Origin: Bacillus gobiensis | GTDB lineage: Bacteria > Bacillota > Bacilli > Bacillales > Bacillaceae | Assembly: GCF_001278705.1 (NCBI RefSeq) | Contig: NZ_CP012600.1 | Location: forward strand, 1,488,190 to 1,552,189 | Direction of reading: 5' to 3' | DNA: 64,000 nucleotides | Shown here: one piece after another, positions 27,512 to 37,304 of the stretch | Numbering within the stretch: position 1 is the first letter of the stretch | Layout of the letters: each line of letters opens with the position of its first letter | Made by a program: the position numbers and the translations under genes | Notes under the pieces: model-generated | Told to the model about the DNA's origin: nothing | Database searches by the model: none | Seen by the model: the letters and a program-made list of their open reading frames with translations, nothing else

Positions 27512-28147
27512 CTACTCCTGAACAGGGATCTCAAGGACCTGCCCGCTGTGTATTTCATTTCCGTTAAGATGATTATGTTCACGGATCAGTTCTTCACCAT
27601 TACGGCTGTTATAATATTTCATGGATATTCTGTAAAGCGTTTCTTTCCCTTTTACCGTATGTTGAATAATATTTGTTTTTTTCTCTGCTGATTTTTTATT
27701 GGCTGCTTCCTTTTTTCCTTGGGAAGAATTACCCTTTGCATTCGTCCTATTTTGCTCAACACTTCGTGATTCCTCATTTTCCGGTAAAGATGCCTGTCTC
27801 ACTTCTTCCGTGTTTTCATTAGATGAATCAGGCATCTGCATCGAACTGCGATCGCCTTTTTCCTCGTACTCGTATTCATCTAATTGATTGTTCGATGCTG
27901 GACCGACTTCAAAGAAACGTAAGCCGATCCAAACAAGAACAGGTATACAAAAAAAGATGATTGCCATAGCTGTAAGCAAAGGATACGATCCTTTTTTGTT
28001 TTGTTTATTTTCACGTAAGGATTGCCTGGTTGGAAGCCCTTGTTCGGTACCTTGTTCGGCATTTACAGTTGAATTGTCGGTTGATTCCTCAGTAATGGCA
28101 GGATTTTTATTCTGTTTTTTTCTCTCCACTCTTGACATGGTTGTCAT
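27512..28147 (-). CDS. ypbE: LysM-domain membrane protein YpbE
   Basis: A 211-residue single-pass protein: a charged N-terminus, a transmembrane helix (about residues 57-76), a long Glu/Asn/Ser-rich outer linker, and a C-terminal LysM domain (IIQHTVKGKETLYRISMKYY ... GQVLEIPV). It probably binds peptidoglycan on the outer face. The start at 28147 has an excellent GGAGGG. Its first 41 bases overlap the end of ypbD. The linker is fast-evolving. Confidence 0.87.
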   Translation of the reverse strand: MTTMSRVERKKQNKNPAITEESTDNSTVNAEQGTEQGLPTRQSLRENKQNKKGSYPLLTAMAIIFFCIPVLVWIGLRFFEVGPASNNQLDEYEYEEKGDRSSMQMPDSSNENTEEVRQASLPENEESRSVEQNRTNAKGNSSQGKKEAANKKSAEKKTNIIQHTVKGKETLYRISMKYYNSRNGEELIREHNHLNGNEIHSGQVLEIPVQE

Positions 28148-28733
28148 AAAGATCCCTCCTGACATATTGAAAACGTATGTACAATGCAAGAACAAAGTCG
28201 ATCATAAAATGTGCAGCCACAGGGGCGAAAAGATTGTCAGTCCATTGATAAACAAGGCCCAAAAGAAAGCTGACGCCAACTACCATAATAAATAATACGG
28301 CTTTTTCCAAATATCTGAAGTGCAAGATTGCGAACAGAATACTTGAAGCCCACAGCCCAAAATTCGTTTGGATGATCCCCCTGAATAAAATTTCTTCAGT
28401 AAAGGAAATCGTAAGAGTAAGCAAAAGCAGATGCGGAACAGATCTTTTTGCAAAAACCCGTTGATTGATGCCCCCATCGTCTAACATATGTTCCGGAAAA
28501 ATGCGCATAGCTGCAAAATCGATACAAATGACGAGCACTGCTGTAGCTGCCCCGTACGTAACGATTCGCATGTCGGACAAGCTCCATAACGCAAGAAAAG
28601 AATGCAGGTCTGGAAAAAGAAAGAAGCCCAAACTGCTTGCTATTACAAGCATGATCAACTGGGTCAAGTAAAGCTGTCTTAGCAGCTCCTTGTCTGACAG
28701 CCGTGTAACGAGTTCTTTTTGTTTGTTTAACAT
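28107..28733 (-). CDS. ypbD: CPBP-family intramembrane protease YpbD
   Basis: A polytopic membrane protein of 208 residues in the CAAX-protease/bacteriocin-processing family. It shows the motifs [12 protein letters not shown] (EExxxR) near residue 112, FAILHF and a late [12 protein letters not shown]. The start overlaps the recS stop (ATGTTAA) and has only a weak ribosome binding site, suggesting coupling to recS. Target unknown. Confidence 0.86.
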   Translation of the reverse strand: MLNKQKELVTRLSDKELLRQLYLTQLIMLVIASSLGFFLFPDLHSFLALWSLSDMRIVTYGAATAVLVICIDFAAMRIFPEHMLDDGGINQRVFAKRSVPHLLLLTLTISFTEEILFRGIIQTNFGLWASSILFAILHFRYLEKAVLFIMVVGVSFLLGLVYQWTDNLFAPVAAHFMIDFVLALYIRFQYVRRDLYDNHVKSGEKKTE

Positions 28734-30226
28734 TGTATGCCACTTTTTTTATTAAAAATATGGTTCAACTCCACTTTCCAATGCTGCATTGCCTTTTCTT
28801 CCTTTTTGCTGCTGTTGTCTTGAATAAACACGCTCTCATCGAGCCCGCAGTAGGAACAGCATCCTTTACGTTCATGCTGTCTGTGCTGCGTCTCACCAAA
28901 ATAGGAAAGCAAAGAGTCCCTAAAACAATTCTTTTTTTCGATCAGCCGTACAAATGCAAATAGCTTTTGTTGCTTATACTGCTGCCGTTCTTTTACCTCA
29001 TTGATAATCATATGTTCTTTTTCTTCATTTACATCGTTGTACTTGCTCAAAAGATGGAACAAATAACGGACCTTCGTTTCTGATAAATCAGCTTCAAACA
29101 AGCTCTCGATCATCATATTTTTGTTGTTCCCGCTCTCATTTTGAAACTTTAGGCCTAATTTAATTTCATTTTCAGTTAAATGATCCGTTTGAATAAGATT
29201 TATCTGCTGTTCAAGATCACCCGGTGACCGAAACAAAACTGCAAGGCTTTGTTTTCCATCACGACCGGCTCTGCCAGCCTCCTGCAAATAGGCTTCTACG
29301 GTTTGGGGCAATTGAAAGTGCAGCACATACCTGACGTTTGGTTTATCAATTCCCATTCCAAATGCGTTCGTACAGCAAATAACATCCAATTGGTCTGATA
29401 AGAACTGCTGCTGGATTAAAGCCCTTGTCTCCGTTTCCATACCTCCATGATAAAAATCGACTGAACAGCCGCATTCTTCACGAATCAAATCAGCAAGGTC
29501 TTCTGCCCACTGTCTCGTCGGACAATAAACTATGCCCGGTCCCTTCAGCCGTTTTACCAGCTTTATCGTTTTCTTTATTTTATTCTCCGCATGTTCCGTT
29601 TCTTCTATTTTAAAAGAAATGTTTGGCCTGTCTGCTGAATAAATATGATAGTTCGTGTCTTTAAGCCGTAAAAGACGAGTAATATCACTTATTGTTTCCT
29701 TGGTTGCTGTAGCAGTTAATGCCAAGCATACGGGGTCTCCCAAAACCGCCTTAATTTCCCCAAGCTTTGAATAATCCGGACGGAAATCATGCCCCCATTG
29801 AGATATGCAATGAGCTTCATCCACAACAAATAAACTGATGTTTACAGTGCACAATTTAGCAATGATCGCTTTTGATTGCAAAATTTCTGGTGTTACATAA
29901 ACAAATTTATATCGTTCTAAACGATTTAACGCCATTTGCTTCTCCATTGGGGTAATCGATCCATTCAAACCAATTACCCTTTTTTCGCCTTTCATTTTCA
30001 ACTGGGTAATCTGGTCCTCCATTAAAGAAAGCAACGGGGAAACAATAATAACTATTCCTTCAAGAAGATATCCGGGAAGCTGATAGCATAATGATTTTCC
30101 TCCGCCTGTAGGCAGCATCGTTATCGTATTTTTTTGCTCCAGGATGCTTTGAATCGTCTCCTTCTGCCCTTTCCGAAACGACTTATAACCCGTGTGTTCC
30201 TGCAATACTCTGTATAAATTATTCAT
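28727..30226 (-). CDS. recS: RecQ-family DNA helicase RecS
   Basis: A 3'-5' superfamily 2 DNA helicase of 499 residues (YpbC/RecS, the shorter RecQ paralogue). It shows [15 protein letters not shown] (Walker A), [37 protein letters not shown] and the RecQ signature [15 protein letters not shown] zinc-binding cysteine cluster ends the core (CCSYCG). No winged-helix or HRDC domain follows. It overlaps ypbB by eight bases and ypbD by seven. Confidence 0.93.
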   Translation of the reverse strand: MNNLYRVLQEHTGYKSFRKGQKETIQSILEQKNTITMLPTGGGKSLCYQLPGYLLEGIVIIVSPLLSLMEDQITQLKMKGEKRVIGLNGSITPMEKQMALNRLERYKFVYVTPEILQSKAIIAKLCTVNISLFVVDEAHCISQWGHDFRPDYSKLGEIKAVLGDPVCLALTATATKETISDITRLLRLKDTNYHIYSADRPNISFKIEETEHAENKIKKTIKLVKRLKGPGIVYCPTRQWAEDLADLIREECGCSVDFYHGGMETETRALIQQQFLSDQLDVICCTNAFGMGIDKPNVRYVLHFQLPQTVEAYLQEAGRAGRDGKQSLAVLFRSPGDLEQQINLIQTDHLTENEIKLGLKFQNESGNNKNMMIESLFEADLSETKVRYLFHLLSKYNDVNEEKEHMIINEVKERQQYKQQKLFAFVRLIEKKNCFRDSLLSYFGETQHRQHERKGCCSYCGLDESVFIQDNSSKKEEKAMQHWKVELNHIFNKKSGIQC

Positions 30227-31277
30227 TTTGGTTCACCTTTTGCGTTAAAGCTAATCGAATCTGAAAATAACTGAATTTCCCGTTCAGACTTTCATTTATC
30301 CGCTTAAGCTTATTCGTTCGAAGCTTTTCAGCGCATGTTGTTATGATATCTAATTCGCCTTTTGAGAGAAATGGGTCAATTGAGAAAAAAGGGTCATGAA
30401 TCGCAATCTCAACAACATGATCTTCGATAGTCGCAGTCTTTAAGCTTCTTGCAGCTGCAATTTCAGATATTGTAACCCCCTGCTTTAACATGAGCAACGT
30501 TTTTCTAGAAGAAGCAGTTAAAAAATTTCTCATCGAATATTCAGAGAGCATCTCGTTTAATATTGGCGTTTCACTTTTTGAAGACGTTTGAATAATATAA
30601 TGTATGACATTCCAAAATAGTGCGTAAATATACCAGTAATCTTCCCTGAACCGATTTGCCAGCTGACGATGGGTCCAGCCAACACGATGAGCGGATGTTA
30701 AAGAATACACAAAAACTTCCGCTTCTTTTTCTCCTTGTTGCAGGAGGATTTCCTCCAGCTCTTTATATAAAGCTTCTGCAAAATGATCCAAACGGCCTTG
30801 ATCTTTTAAATGCTTCTTCACCCACTCTCTAATCTTGTGGTCGGAGGATATGGGGATATACGAACGTCTTTCGTTCAAATAATTAGAAAGAACCTGAATC
30901 ATAAGTGACAATCTGCTCCAAAAAACTCTAGCGGCTTGATGATAATGGGCACCGTGCAGAAAACGCGGCCATGGAGATTTTATAAAGCCTGTATTTACGG
31001 ACTCAATACCCTCCTTAGTTAAACTGAAGGAATCGACAGCTTCATGATGTATGATAAAATCAATTCTATGCAATTTCAAAAGCCTTTCATGAAACTCTAT
31101 TGGCGATATGGCAGGAAATAAACCTCTATATTTAGCTAAAGAAAACAATTTACCATCTTGTATCGTTTGCGAGGATTTTTTTCCTTTTAATAAATGATAG
31201 ATGGCGCTTCCTGACCTTTCATTTTGAAAGGCGCTGATGCAGTCCATTATGAGAAGGTCAAGATAGTCAACAGACAT
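30219..31277 (-). CDS. ypbB: Helix-turn-helix protein YpbB
   Basis: A 352-residue soluble protein of the YpbB family. The C-terminal part ([33 protein letters not shown]) resembles the helix-turn-helix of RecQ C-termini, which RecS lacks. Because ypbB and recS overlap by eight bases, YpbB may supply that module in trans. This is inference. The N-terminal two-thirds shows no known motif. GGCAGGTGG precedes the ATG. Confidence 0.8.
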   Translation of the reverse strand: MSVDYLDLLIMDCISAFQNERSGSAIYHLLKGKKSSQTIQDGKLFSLAKYRGLFPAISPIEFHERLLKLHRIDFIIHHEAVDSFSLTKEGIESVNTGFIKSPWPRFLHGAHYHQAARVFWSRLSLMIQVLSNYLNERRSYIPISSDHKIREWVKKHLKDQGRLDHFAEALYKELEEILLQQGEKEAEVFVYSLTSAHRVGWTHRQLANRFREDYWYIYALFWNVIHYIIQTSSKSETPILNEMLSEYSMRNFLTASSRKTLLMLKQGVTISEIAAARSLKTATIEDHVVEIAIHDPFFSIDPFLSKGELDIITTCAEKLRTNKLKRINESLNGKFSYFQIRLALTQKVNQNE

Positions 31278-31413
31278 GAAACCACCTGCCTTATTTTAGC
31301 TTATCCTGTCTATATTTTAGCAGATTTTCGTAGAAAGATAAGGTTTATTGTCTATTCGTCTGGGAAAAGGATATAGAGATAGGTGACGAAATCACTTTTC
31401 CCTTAGGAAAATG

Positions 31414-31442
31414 TTGAAATAAAACAATAACACCTATAGAAT
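31414..31442 (+). promoter_or_regulatory. Candidate promoter of fer
   Basis: TTGAAA (31414-31419), 17 nt, TAGAAT (31437-31442). The predicted leader holds a hairpin GGGTTT/AAACCC (31457-31462, 31484-31489) just before the ribosome binding site. Confidence 0.6.
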
Positions 31443-31524
31443 AAGTAATGAAGAATGGGTTTAAAATTGATAATTTTCGAATGAAACCCTTTATTTCGAT
31501 ATTGAACAGCTAGGGAGGTTATAA

Positions 31525-31774
<250 letters not shown>

Positions 31775-31776
<2 letters not shown>

Positions 31777-31808
31777 AATAAAACTTCCATACTTGGAAGT
31801 TTTATTTT
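31775..31808 (+). terminator. Terminator of fer
   Basis: AAAATAAAACTTCC pairs with GGAAGTTTTATTTTT around a 6 nt loop, overlapping the end of fer and running into a T-rich tail. Confidence 0.85.
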
Positions 31809-31813
31809 TAAAC

Positions 31814-31856
31814 ATAAAGAAGCATCCTGATCTTAAAGACCAGGATGCTTCTTTAT
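31814..31856. terminator. Bidirectional terminator between fer and ribU
   Basis: A perfect 16 bp stem (31814-31829 with 31841-31856) with an 11 nt loop. It abuts the ribU stop and faces both genes, so convergent transcripts end here. Confidence 0.85.
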
Positions 31857-32428
31857 TATTTAAAAGCTTTTCGCTGATTCATAATCCAAGGGCGCATATT
31901 TGCAAAGATAATGGCAAATAGGATTGTAATAATCAGCCCCTTAATGACATTAAAAGGTAAGATACCAGCGACTATAGCAGTTCTTAATTCATCTGACGAC
32001 AAGACTGGGAAATCAAAGAACCAAGTATAAGCGGGTAAAATCAAAAAGTAATTTAATACGCTCATGACAACGGTCATAATCAGCGTACCGACAGAAAGGC
32101 TGAACAAAATCCCCTTAGTGTTCTGCAGCCTTTTATATATAAATGCGACCGGCAGAATAAACAGGACTCCGGCAATAAAATTGGCTGCCTGCCCGATCGG
32201 AACCCCGGATCCTTGAAAAATGTAATGCAATATATTTTTTATCCCTTCCACCACAATACCCGCAACAGGTCCGTATAGCAAAGTAGCGAGAATTGCAGGA
32301 ACATCGCTAAAATCAATTTTTAAATAGGTTGGCAATCCTGGAAAAGGAAAATTTAACATCATCAAAACAAATGCGATACTGCTCAACATACTTGTGACGA
32401 CTAATTGCCTGACATTGCTCTTATTCAA
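31856..32428 (-). CDS. ribU: Riboflavin transporter substrate-binding subunit RibU
   Basis: Membrane S-component of an ECF-type riboflavin/FMN importer (YpaA/FmnP). The 190 residues hold about six helices and the family block LNFPFPGLPTYLKIDFSDVPAILATLLYGPVAG. The start is a TTG at 32428 behind AAAGGAGAG, giving the exact B. subtilis length. The frame is open to 32584 upstream, but that part is the riboswitch leader and not protein. Controlled by the FMN riboswitch at 32581. Confidence 0.95.
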   Translation of the reverse strand: MNKSNVRQLVVTSMLSSIAFVLMMLNFPFPGLPTYLKIDFSDVPAILATLLYGPVAGIVVEGIKNILHYIFQGSGVPIGQAANFIAGVLFILPVAFIYKRLQNTKGILFSLSVGTLIMTVVMSVLNYFLILPAYTWFFDFPVLSSDELRTAIVAGILPFNVIKGLIITILFAIIFANMRPWIMNQRKAFK

Positions 32429-32492
32429 TTTTTTCTCTCCTTTTCGATCAATTCCTTCGAAAAGTGGAAATGTTCCATCTGACTGCGACACT

Positions 32493-32523
32493 AAAACCCC
32501 GTTTATTTGTAATAAACGGGGTT
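32493..32523 (-). terminator. Riboswitch-controlled terminator before ribU
   Basis: AACCCCGTTTATT (32495-32507) pairs with AATAAACGGGGTT (32511-32523), ending in a short U-run on the minus strand. It lies between the FMN aptamer and ribU, the expected expression platform. Confidence 0.85.
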
Positions 32524-32580
32524 GAATCGACAGCAGATCAAATAAACGTCTAAAATGTTCCATTTTAAACGAATGAACCT

Positions 32581-32712
32581 CCATCTTCTCCCATCCAGAC
32601 TATACTGTCGGCTTCGGAATTTCACCGAATCCTGCCCGAAAAAAAAGGCTCGCGGGCTTAAAGCAATATGCTTATCACCGCCGGTAGGGACTTTCACCCT
32701 GCCCCGAAGATT
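32581..32712 (-). ncRNA. FMN riboswitch (RFN element) of ribU
   Basis: Read on the minus strand, the RFN conserved blocks appear in order: CTTCGGGGCAGGGTGAAAGT, CCGGCGGT, AGCCCGCGAGC, TCGGTGAAATTCCGAAGCCGAC and GTCTGGATGGGAGAAG. They form the closed multi-stem aptamer for FMN. FMN binding should favour the terminator at 32493 and reduce riboflavin uptake. Confidence 0.95.
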
Positions 32713-32729
32713 GATCAATATTTTTTAAT

Positions 32730-32758
32730 ATTATATACGTTTTGTGAAAATATGTACA
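32730..32758 (-). promoter_or_regulatory. Candidate promoter of ribU
   Basis: TGTACA (32758 to 32753), 17 nt, then a perfect -10 TATAAT (32735 to 32730). Transcription would begin just ahead of the FMN aptamer. Between this and the serA promoter, 32760-32920 shows nothing I can name. Confidence 0.65.
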
Positions 32759-32925
32759 GAATATTGTTTAATAATCGAGTATACTGTATAAGTACTATTA
32801 GAGCGCACCTCTGATTTTCGTATTTCCGAATAAAAATGATTCTGGCATTAGGAATACGTTACGAATATTTTCTTAGTTAATAAAGTCGCCCAAGAGGTTT
32901 AACGCTTTACTGCTTTACCTAAGCA

Positions 32926-32955
32926 TTGACACTTTGAGTGTTTCTGTGATAAATT
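32926..32955 (+). promoter_or_regulatory. Candidate promoter of serA
   Basis: A perfect TTGACA (32926-32931), then ATAAATT about 17-18 nt later (32949-32955). The leader to the serA start is about 35 bases. Confidence 0.55.
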
Positions 32956-32994
32956 ATCAATATTTATGAAGTATAATTAGGAGGAAATCTTACA

Positions 32995-34575
32995 ATGTTT
33001 CGAGTGCTGGTCTCTGATAAAATGAGCAACGACGGGTTAAAACCCTTATTGAATTCTGAATTAATTGAAATCGTACAGAAAAACGTATCAGAAGTCGAAG
33101 ATGAATTACATACATTTCATGGGCTTTTGGTAAGAAGTGCAACCAAGGTAACTGAAGATCTCTTTCAAAAGATGACTTCATTAAAAATTGTGGCACGCGC
33201 CGGGGTCGGTGTCGACAACATTGACATAGACGAAGCGACAAAGCACGGCGTAATCGTCATTAACGCTCCTAACGGCAATACCATTTCAACTGCAGAGCAT
33301 ACCTTTGCAATGTTTGCTTCTTTAATGAGACATATCCCCCAAGCAAATATTTCTGTGAAATCAAAAGAATGGAACCGGACAGCGTTTGTCGGTGCTGAAC
33401 TTTATGGGAAGACATTAGGAATCGTCGGAATGGGAAGAATCGGAAGCGAGATCGCTTATCGGGCGAAAGCATTCGGAATGACGGTACATGTTTTCGACCC
33501 ATTCCTTACCCAAGACCGCGCAGAAAAGCTAGGAGTGACTTCAAGTACATTTGATGAACTGCTGTCTGCTGCCGACATTATTACCGTCCATACCCCTTTA
33601 ACAAAGGATACGAAAGGGCTTTTAAACAGAGAAACGATTGCAAAAACGAAAAAAGGCGTTCGCCTGATAAACTGTGCCCGAGGCGGGATCATTGATGAAG
33701 AGGCTCTTTATGAAGCATTGGAAAGCGGACAAGTTGCAGGTGCTGCATTAGATGTTTTTGAGGTAGAGCCTCCAGTGGACAATAAACTAGTGGATCACCC
33801 AAATGTTGTTGCTACTCCTCATCTTGGAGCATCTACAAAAGAGGCACAGTTAAATGTAGCTGCGCAGGTATCTGAAGAGGTTCTGCAATACGCTAAAGGC
33901 CAGCCAGTTCATTCGGCTATCAATTTGCCTGCCATGAGCAAAGATGCGTTCACCAAAATCCAACCGTATCATCAACTGGCTTCAAGAATCGGAAATCTTG
34001 TCTCTCAATGTATGCGGGAACCAGTTAAAGATGTTGCGATCGAATATGAAGGGTCTATTGAAGATTTAGAAACTTCCTTTATTACAAAAAGCCTTTTAGC
34101 CAGCTTTATCAGCCAACGCGTTGATTCCACTGTGAATGAAGTTAATGTTGGTATGATCGCCAGAGAACGAGGAATCAGCTTTAGCGAAAAGTTTTCAACT
34201 GCCGACAGCGGTTACGAAAACACTATTTCTGTAAAAGTAACAGGAGATTACTCTACATTTACTCTAATGGCTACACACATTCCTCACATTGGAGGACGAA
34301 TCGTTTCTATAAATGGATTTACGATAGATTTCTATCCATCTGGCCACCTCATTTATATTCATCATCGTGATATGCCGGGAATTATCGGCAATGTTGGACA
34401 GATTTTGGGAGAACATGGAGTCAACATCGCTACGATGCAGGTAGGACGAAAAGAAAAAGGCGGAGAAGCAATCATGATGCTCTCGTTTGATCGCCAATTA
34501 GAAGAAGAAATTGTCGAAAAGCTGAAAAGCATATCTGACATAGTGTCTGTTCGTTCAATCGATTTGCCTAATTAA
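32995..34575 (+). CDS. serA: D-3-phosphoglycerate dehydrogenase
   Basis: First enzyme of serine biosynthesis. The 526 residues include the split substrate domain, the NAD fold (GIVGMGRIGSEIAYRAKAFGM at about 145), catalytic INCARGGIIDEEAL and the DNPNV-type loop HPNVVATPHLGASTKEAQ. An intervening ASB domain and a C-terminal ACT domain (LIYIHHRDMPGIIGNVGQIL) follow. AGGAGG precedes the ATG. Confidence 0.96.
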   Translation: MFRVLVSDKMSNDGLKPLLNSELIEIVQKNVSEVEDELHTFHGLLVRSATKVTEDLFQKMTSLKIVARAGVGVDNIDIDEATKHGVIVINAPNGNTISTAEHTFAMFASLMRHIPQANISVKSKEWNRTAFVGAELYGKTLGIVGMGRIGSEIAYRAKAFGMTVHVFDPFLTQDRAEKLGVTSSTFDELLSAADIITVHTPLTKDTKGLLNRETIAKTKKGVRLINCARGGIIDEEALYEALESGQVAGAALDVFEVEPPVDNKLVDHPNVVATPHLGASTKEAQLNVAAQVSEEVLQYAKGQPVHSAINLPAMSKDAFTKIQPYHQLASRIGNLVSQCMREPVKDVAIEYEGSIEDLETSFITKSLLASFISQRVDSTVNEVNVGMIARERGISFSEKFSTADSGYENTISVKVTGDYSTFTLMATHIPHIGGRIVSINGFTIDFYPSGHLIYIHHRDMPGIIGNVGQILGEHGVNIATMQVGRKEKGGEAIMMLSFDRQLEEEIVEKLKSISDIVSVRSIDLPN

Positions 34576-34588
34576 TGATTCAATTTAT

Positions 34589-34620
34589 GAGATCCTCAGC
34601 TATATGCTGAGGATCTTTTT
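34589..34620 (+). terminator. Terminator of serA
   Basis: AGATCCTCAGC pairs with GCTGAGGATCT around a short loop (34590-34616), then five T. The convergent peptidase gene stops right at its edge. Confidence 0.88.
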
Positions 34621-35464
34621 AAATCGGATCAGTGATGACATATAGTTTTTGATTCATATGTATCACCGTAGTTTTAAGATTGTTCATGCGCTGCAATTTT
34701 TGAACGGACATTCCGTTTTTATTCGCTACGCTAAATAACGTATCTCCTTTTTTCACCACATACATTCTCGTTGACTCGCCATGTGCCGATAGAAAAAGCT
34801 TATCACCGGGAGCGATCGCTGCAGATTTAAGCTCATTTATTTTCATTAACTCAACAACTGTTGAATGATGTTCTTTTGCAATTGACCAAAGGGTATCCCC
34901 TTTTTTCACCGTTACGTCCATCAATTTCTTATTGTTCACACTTGTTTTTGCTTGTACAGGTACAGTTTGCTCTTGAAATTGGTCTTTTTTGATCATATGT
35001 AATGGATCAACCGCAAATCGTTTGTCCGGCGTCCAGTTTCCCCGATGCACTTCAAAATGAAGGTGTGTGCCTGTCGAGATACCCGTATTTCCGATAATCC
35101 CAATGACTTCGCCCCTTTTTACCTTTTCACCTTCACGATACATGCGTTTGCTTAAATGAGCATAAACGGTTTCATAGCCGTCTTCATGCGCCAAAAAAAT
35201 CACATGTCCGTATGATGAAGAGTAATATGACTTTTCTACAACCCCATCATCTACGGCACGAATTTCTTCACCTTCTGAAGCAGCGATATCAATTCCCTTA
35301 TGCTTACCTTCTCTTGTCCCAAATAAATCTGTGAGCTCTCCTTTTACCGGCTGTATCCAATCCTTCCCTTTTGATTCCTCAGCTATTGCAAAAGGCGTGC
35401 GCACAACTAAACAAAGCAGAAGAATTCCAGAGATGAGAAGACTTACAGCATGACAAAATTTCAA
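34619..35464 (-). CDS. Secreted M23 metallopeptidase with two LysM domains
   Basis: A predicted cell-wall endopeptidase of 281 residues. It has a signal peptide (SLLISGILLLCLVVRTPFAIA), then an M23/LytM domain (about 35-155) with zinc motifs HKGIDIA (HxxxD) and HLHFEVH. Two LysM repeats follow (about 188-232, VTVKKGDTLWSIAKEH; and 238-280, YVVKKGDTLFSVANKN). The start is TTG at 35464 behind GGAGGG. B. subtilis 168, as I remember it, has aroC here instead, so this gene is lineage-variable. Related in plan to YunA-type proteins; no firm name. Confidence 0.88.
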   Translation of the reverse strand: MKFCHAVSLLISGILLLCLVVRTPFAIAEESKGKDWIQPVKGELTDLFGTREGKHKGIDIAASEGEEIRAVDDGVVEKSYYSSSYGHVIFLAHEDGYETVYAHLSKRMYREGEKVKRGEVIGIIGNTGISTGTHLHFEVHRGNWTPDKRFAVDPLHMIKKDQFQEQTVPVQAKTSVNNKKLMDVTVKKGDTLWSIAKEHHSTVVELMKINELKSAAIAPGDKLFLSAHGESTRMYVVKKGDTLFSVANKNGMSVQKLQRMNNLKTTVIHMNQKLYVITDPI

Positions 35465-35555
35465 AAAGATTCCCTCCTAATATACTCATGACAGCTTAGT
35501 ATTGGGAAAATATACTTTTTTTATACATGTATTCTTTCGTTCAACGTTATTAGAG

Positions 35556-35583
35556 AAAAATAAAAAAGACCCTAAAAAGGGCC
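35556..35583 (-). terminator. Terminator after rsiX
   Basis: GACCCT (35568-35573) pairs with AGGGCC (35578-35583), with one wobble, and runs into a long U-rich tail on the minus strand. Confidence 0.8.
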
Positions 35584-35587
35584 TTCA

Positions 35588-36733
35588 TCAATTTATTTTA
35601 ATCGGATTCGGGGCAGCTGGAACATCTATTGGCTTTGTTACATCATATGACCCGATCCTTGTTTTCGATAAATTTGTGAAAAGAACCTGTTGATAGCCGA
35701 ACTCCTTCGCTGTCAGCATTATCCCCTCAAGCATCGCCAGCTCATCTGCAGGTTGTATCTGTTCTTTTGTATCAGAAAAATTTACGATAAGTTCATGTCC
35801 TTCGCTTTGAACAGATTCAATGGACAAGCCGTCCGGCATAAGCGGCTTGATTTGTTCGGCTCCGAAGGCAATTTTCATTGAATCAAATGCTTCCTCGACT
35901 GTATTAAAAGACTGCTCAGTAGGCATGAGATATCTTTCGCCTGAATCGGTTTCATACTTAAGATAAGCATTTTTTTCTTGTATTTTTTCGATTTCTTCCA
36001 TTCCTCCAAGCAAGTCGCCTGCTACACTTGCATTGCCTTTAATTTGAACTCTATCATACGGGCTCCATTTCATTGTTTCTTTTAGGAGCTTTTCAAACCA
36101 TTGAGATTCAGCGGAAGATGAAAGATCATCATTTTTAGATAAGAAAACTGTAACCTCTTTATTGCCGCTATCCTCTTCAATCTTCATATTATCGTAAAAA
36201 GGAGGTTTAAATAAGCCAAGATCTTTCAGCTTTAGTTTGTCATATTTCTTTATAATATCATTTATGTTTTCCGTTTCGGTCGATTTTTCGATACTTACTG
36301 GAATAACGGACGCCATAGCAGCATCCGTAAATGCAACCGTGAAATAACGCTTTGCATCCCTTGCAGGAACGATCAGTGATTTTTCATTTGTCTCTTCAGA
36401 AGACTGCTCTAGCCCAGCATCCTTTTCAATCTCTTTTTGAAAAGTTACAGCTGAATCATCAGTAGATGCTTCCTCTTTCATTTGCAAATTGCTCTCAGAT
36501 GATTCGGAAGCGTTTTGATTCCCTTTAAAAAATACAGGAGCAATAAGGAAAGCGAGAAAGAGAACAGCAAATGACGCTAGAACAGGCCACACCCAATGTT
36601 TATTCTTCTTTTTCTCTTGCTTAGCCATGAGAAGCTGCTTATATACCTGTTGAGCTGAACGTTGGTCCTTAACTGTTGGAAGTTGATTTAGTAATACCTT
36701 TATCCGTTCTTCGTTCCACTCGTTCTTCTTCAA
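35588..36733 (-). CDS. rsiX: Anti-sigma-X factor RsiX
   Basis: Single-pass membrane protein that holds sigma-X inactive. The 381 residues have a cytoplasmic N-terminus (about 1-45), one transmembrane helix (WVWPVLASFAVLFLAFLIAPVFF), an acidic linker and a large extracytoplasmic domain with GerMN-like segments. A TTG start at 36733, behind AGGAGGAAC, lies within sigX, so the genes overlap by 65 bases and are translationally linked. Length close to B. subtilis RsiX. Confidence 0.9.
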   Translation of the reverse strand: MKKNEWNEERIKVLLNQLPTVKDQRSAQQVYKQLLMAKQEKKKNKHWVWPVLASFAVLFLAFLIAPVFFKGNQNASESSESNLQMKEEASTDDSAVTFQKEIEKDAGLEQSSEETNEKSLIVPARDAKRYFTVAFTDAAMASVIPVSIEKSTETENINDIIKKYDKLKLKDLGLFKPPFYDNMKIEEDSGNKEVTVFLSKNDDLSSSAESQWFEKLLKETMKWSPYDRVQIKGNASVAGDLLGGMEEIEKIQEKNAYLKYETDSGERYLMPTEQSFNTVEEAFDSMKIAFGAEQIKPLMPDGLSIESVQSEGHELIVNFSDTKEQIQPADELAMLEGIMLTAKEFGYQQVLFTNLSKTRIGSYDVTKPIDVPAAPNPIKIN

Positions 36734-37253
36734 ATCCCTGTTCCTCCTTCAAAAGCTCCAGATGTTTGCGAAGTGATTTTAAACCTCTATGCTGTGTTGT
36801 TTTTACTTTGCTTTCAGAGAACGTCAACGCCTCAGCCGTTTCGGATATCGAAAACCCATGGATAAATCTGAGAATAATAACCGATCTTTGGTCGATCGTA
36901 CATTCATCTAATGCATTGTAAATTTCCTGCAAATTTTCATTTTGCTCAACCAATTCATCTGGAAGCTGCTGCGAGTCTTTGATTTCCTGCTTATCCCAAT
37001 CGAAAGTCCCGAGCATTCGCTGCCTTAATGTTTGCTGCTTTCTAAACCAATCAATGGCGACGTGCCTTGCAATCGATAGCAGCCAGGTTTTTTCACTGCT
37101 CCTGCCTTCAAAGTTTTTATAGGATTTAAGCACTCTTATGTATACTTCTTGAACTAGATCCTCAGCTTGAGATTTATCTTTCACCATATAGAATAAAAAT
37201 TGGAATATATCGTTGTGGTAGTTTTCATATATTCTTTGAAAGGTTTCTTCCAA
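36669..37253 (-). CDS. sigX: ECF sigma factor SigX
   Basis: Extracytoplasmic-function sigma factor for cell-envelope genes. The 194 residues show region 2 (LFYMVKDKSQAEDLVQEVYIRVLKSY ... KTWLLSIARHVAIDWFRK) and region 4 (IDQRSVIILRFIHGFSISETAEALTFSESKVKTTQHRGLKSLRKHL). TTG start at 37253 behind GGAGG. A TGTAAC-CGAC promoter upstream suggests autoregulation. Its anti-sigma factor rsiX overlaps downstream. Confidence 0.95.
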   Translation of the reverse strand: MEETFQRIYENYHNDIFQFLFYMVKDKSQAEDLVQEVYIRVLKSYKNFEGRSSEKTWLLSIARHVAIDWFRKQQTLRQRMLGTFDWDKQEIKDSQQLPDELVEQNENLQEIYNALDECTIDQRSVIILRFIHGFSISETAEALTFSESKVKTTQHRGLKSLRKHLELLKEEQGFEEERVERRTDKGITKSTSNS

Positions 37254-37278
37254 AGGAAAAACCTCCGTTCACATTATT

Positions 37279-37304
37279 GTCGTATGCAACTAAAAAAAGT
37301 TACA
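37279..37304 (-). promoter_or_regulatory. ECF-type autoregulatory promoter of sigX
   Basis: TGTAAC (37304 to 37299), 16 nt, CGAC (37282 to 37279). This matches the sigma-X class of -35/-10 elements. It lies 26 bases upstream of the sigX start. Confidence 0.72.

Noticed and set aside
31856..32584. A 242-codon version of ribU starting at 32584
   Set aside because: The first 52 codons are the riboswitch terminator and leader. The TTG at 32428 has the ribosome binding site and gives the family length.
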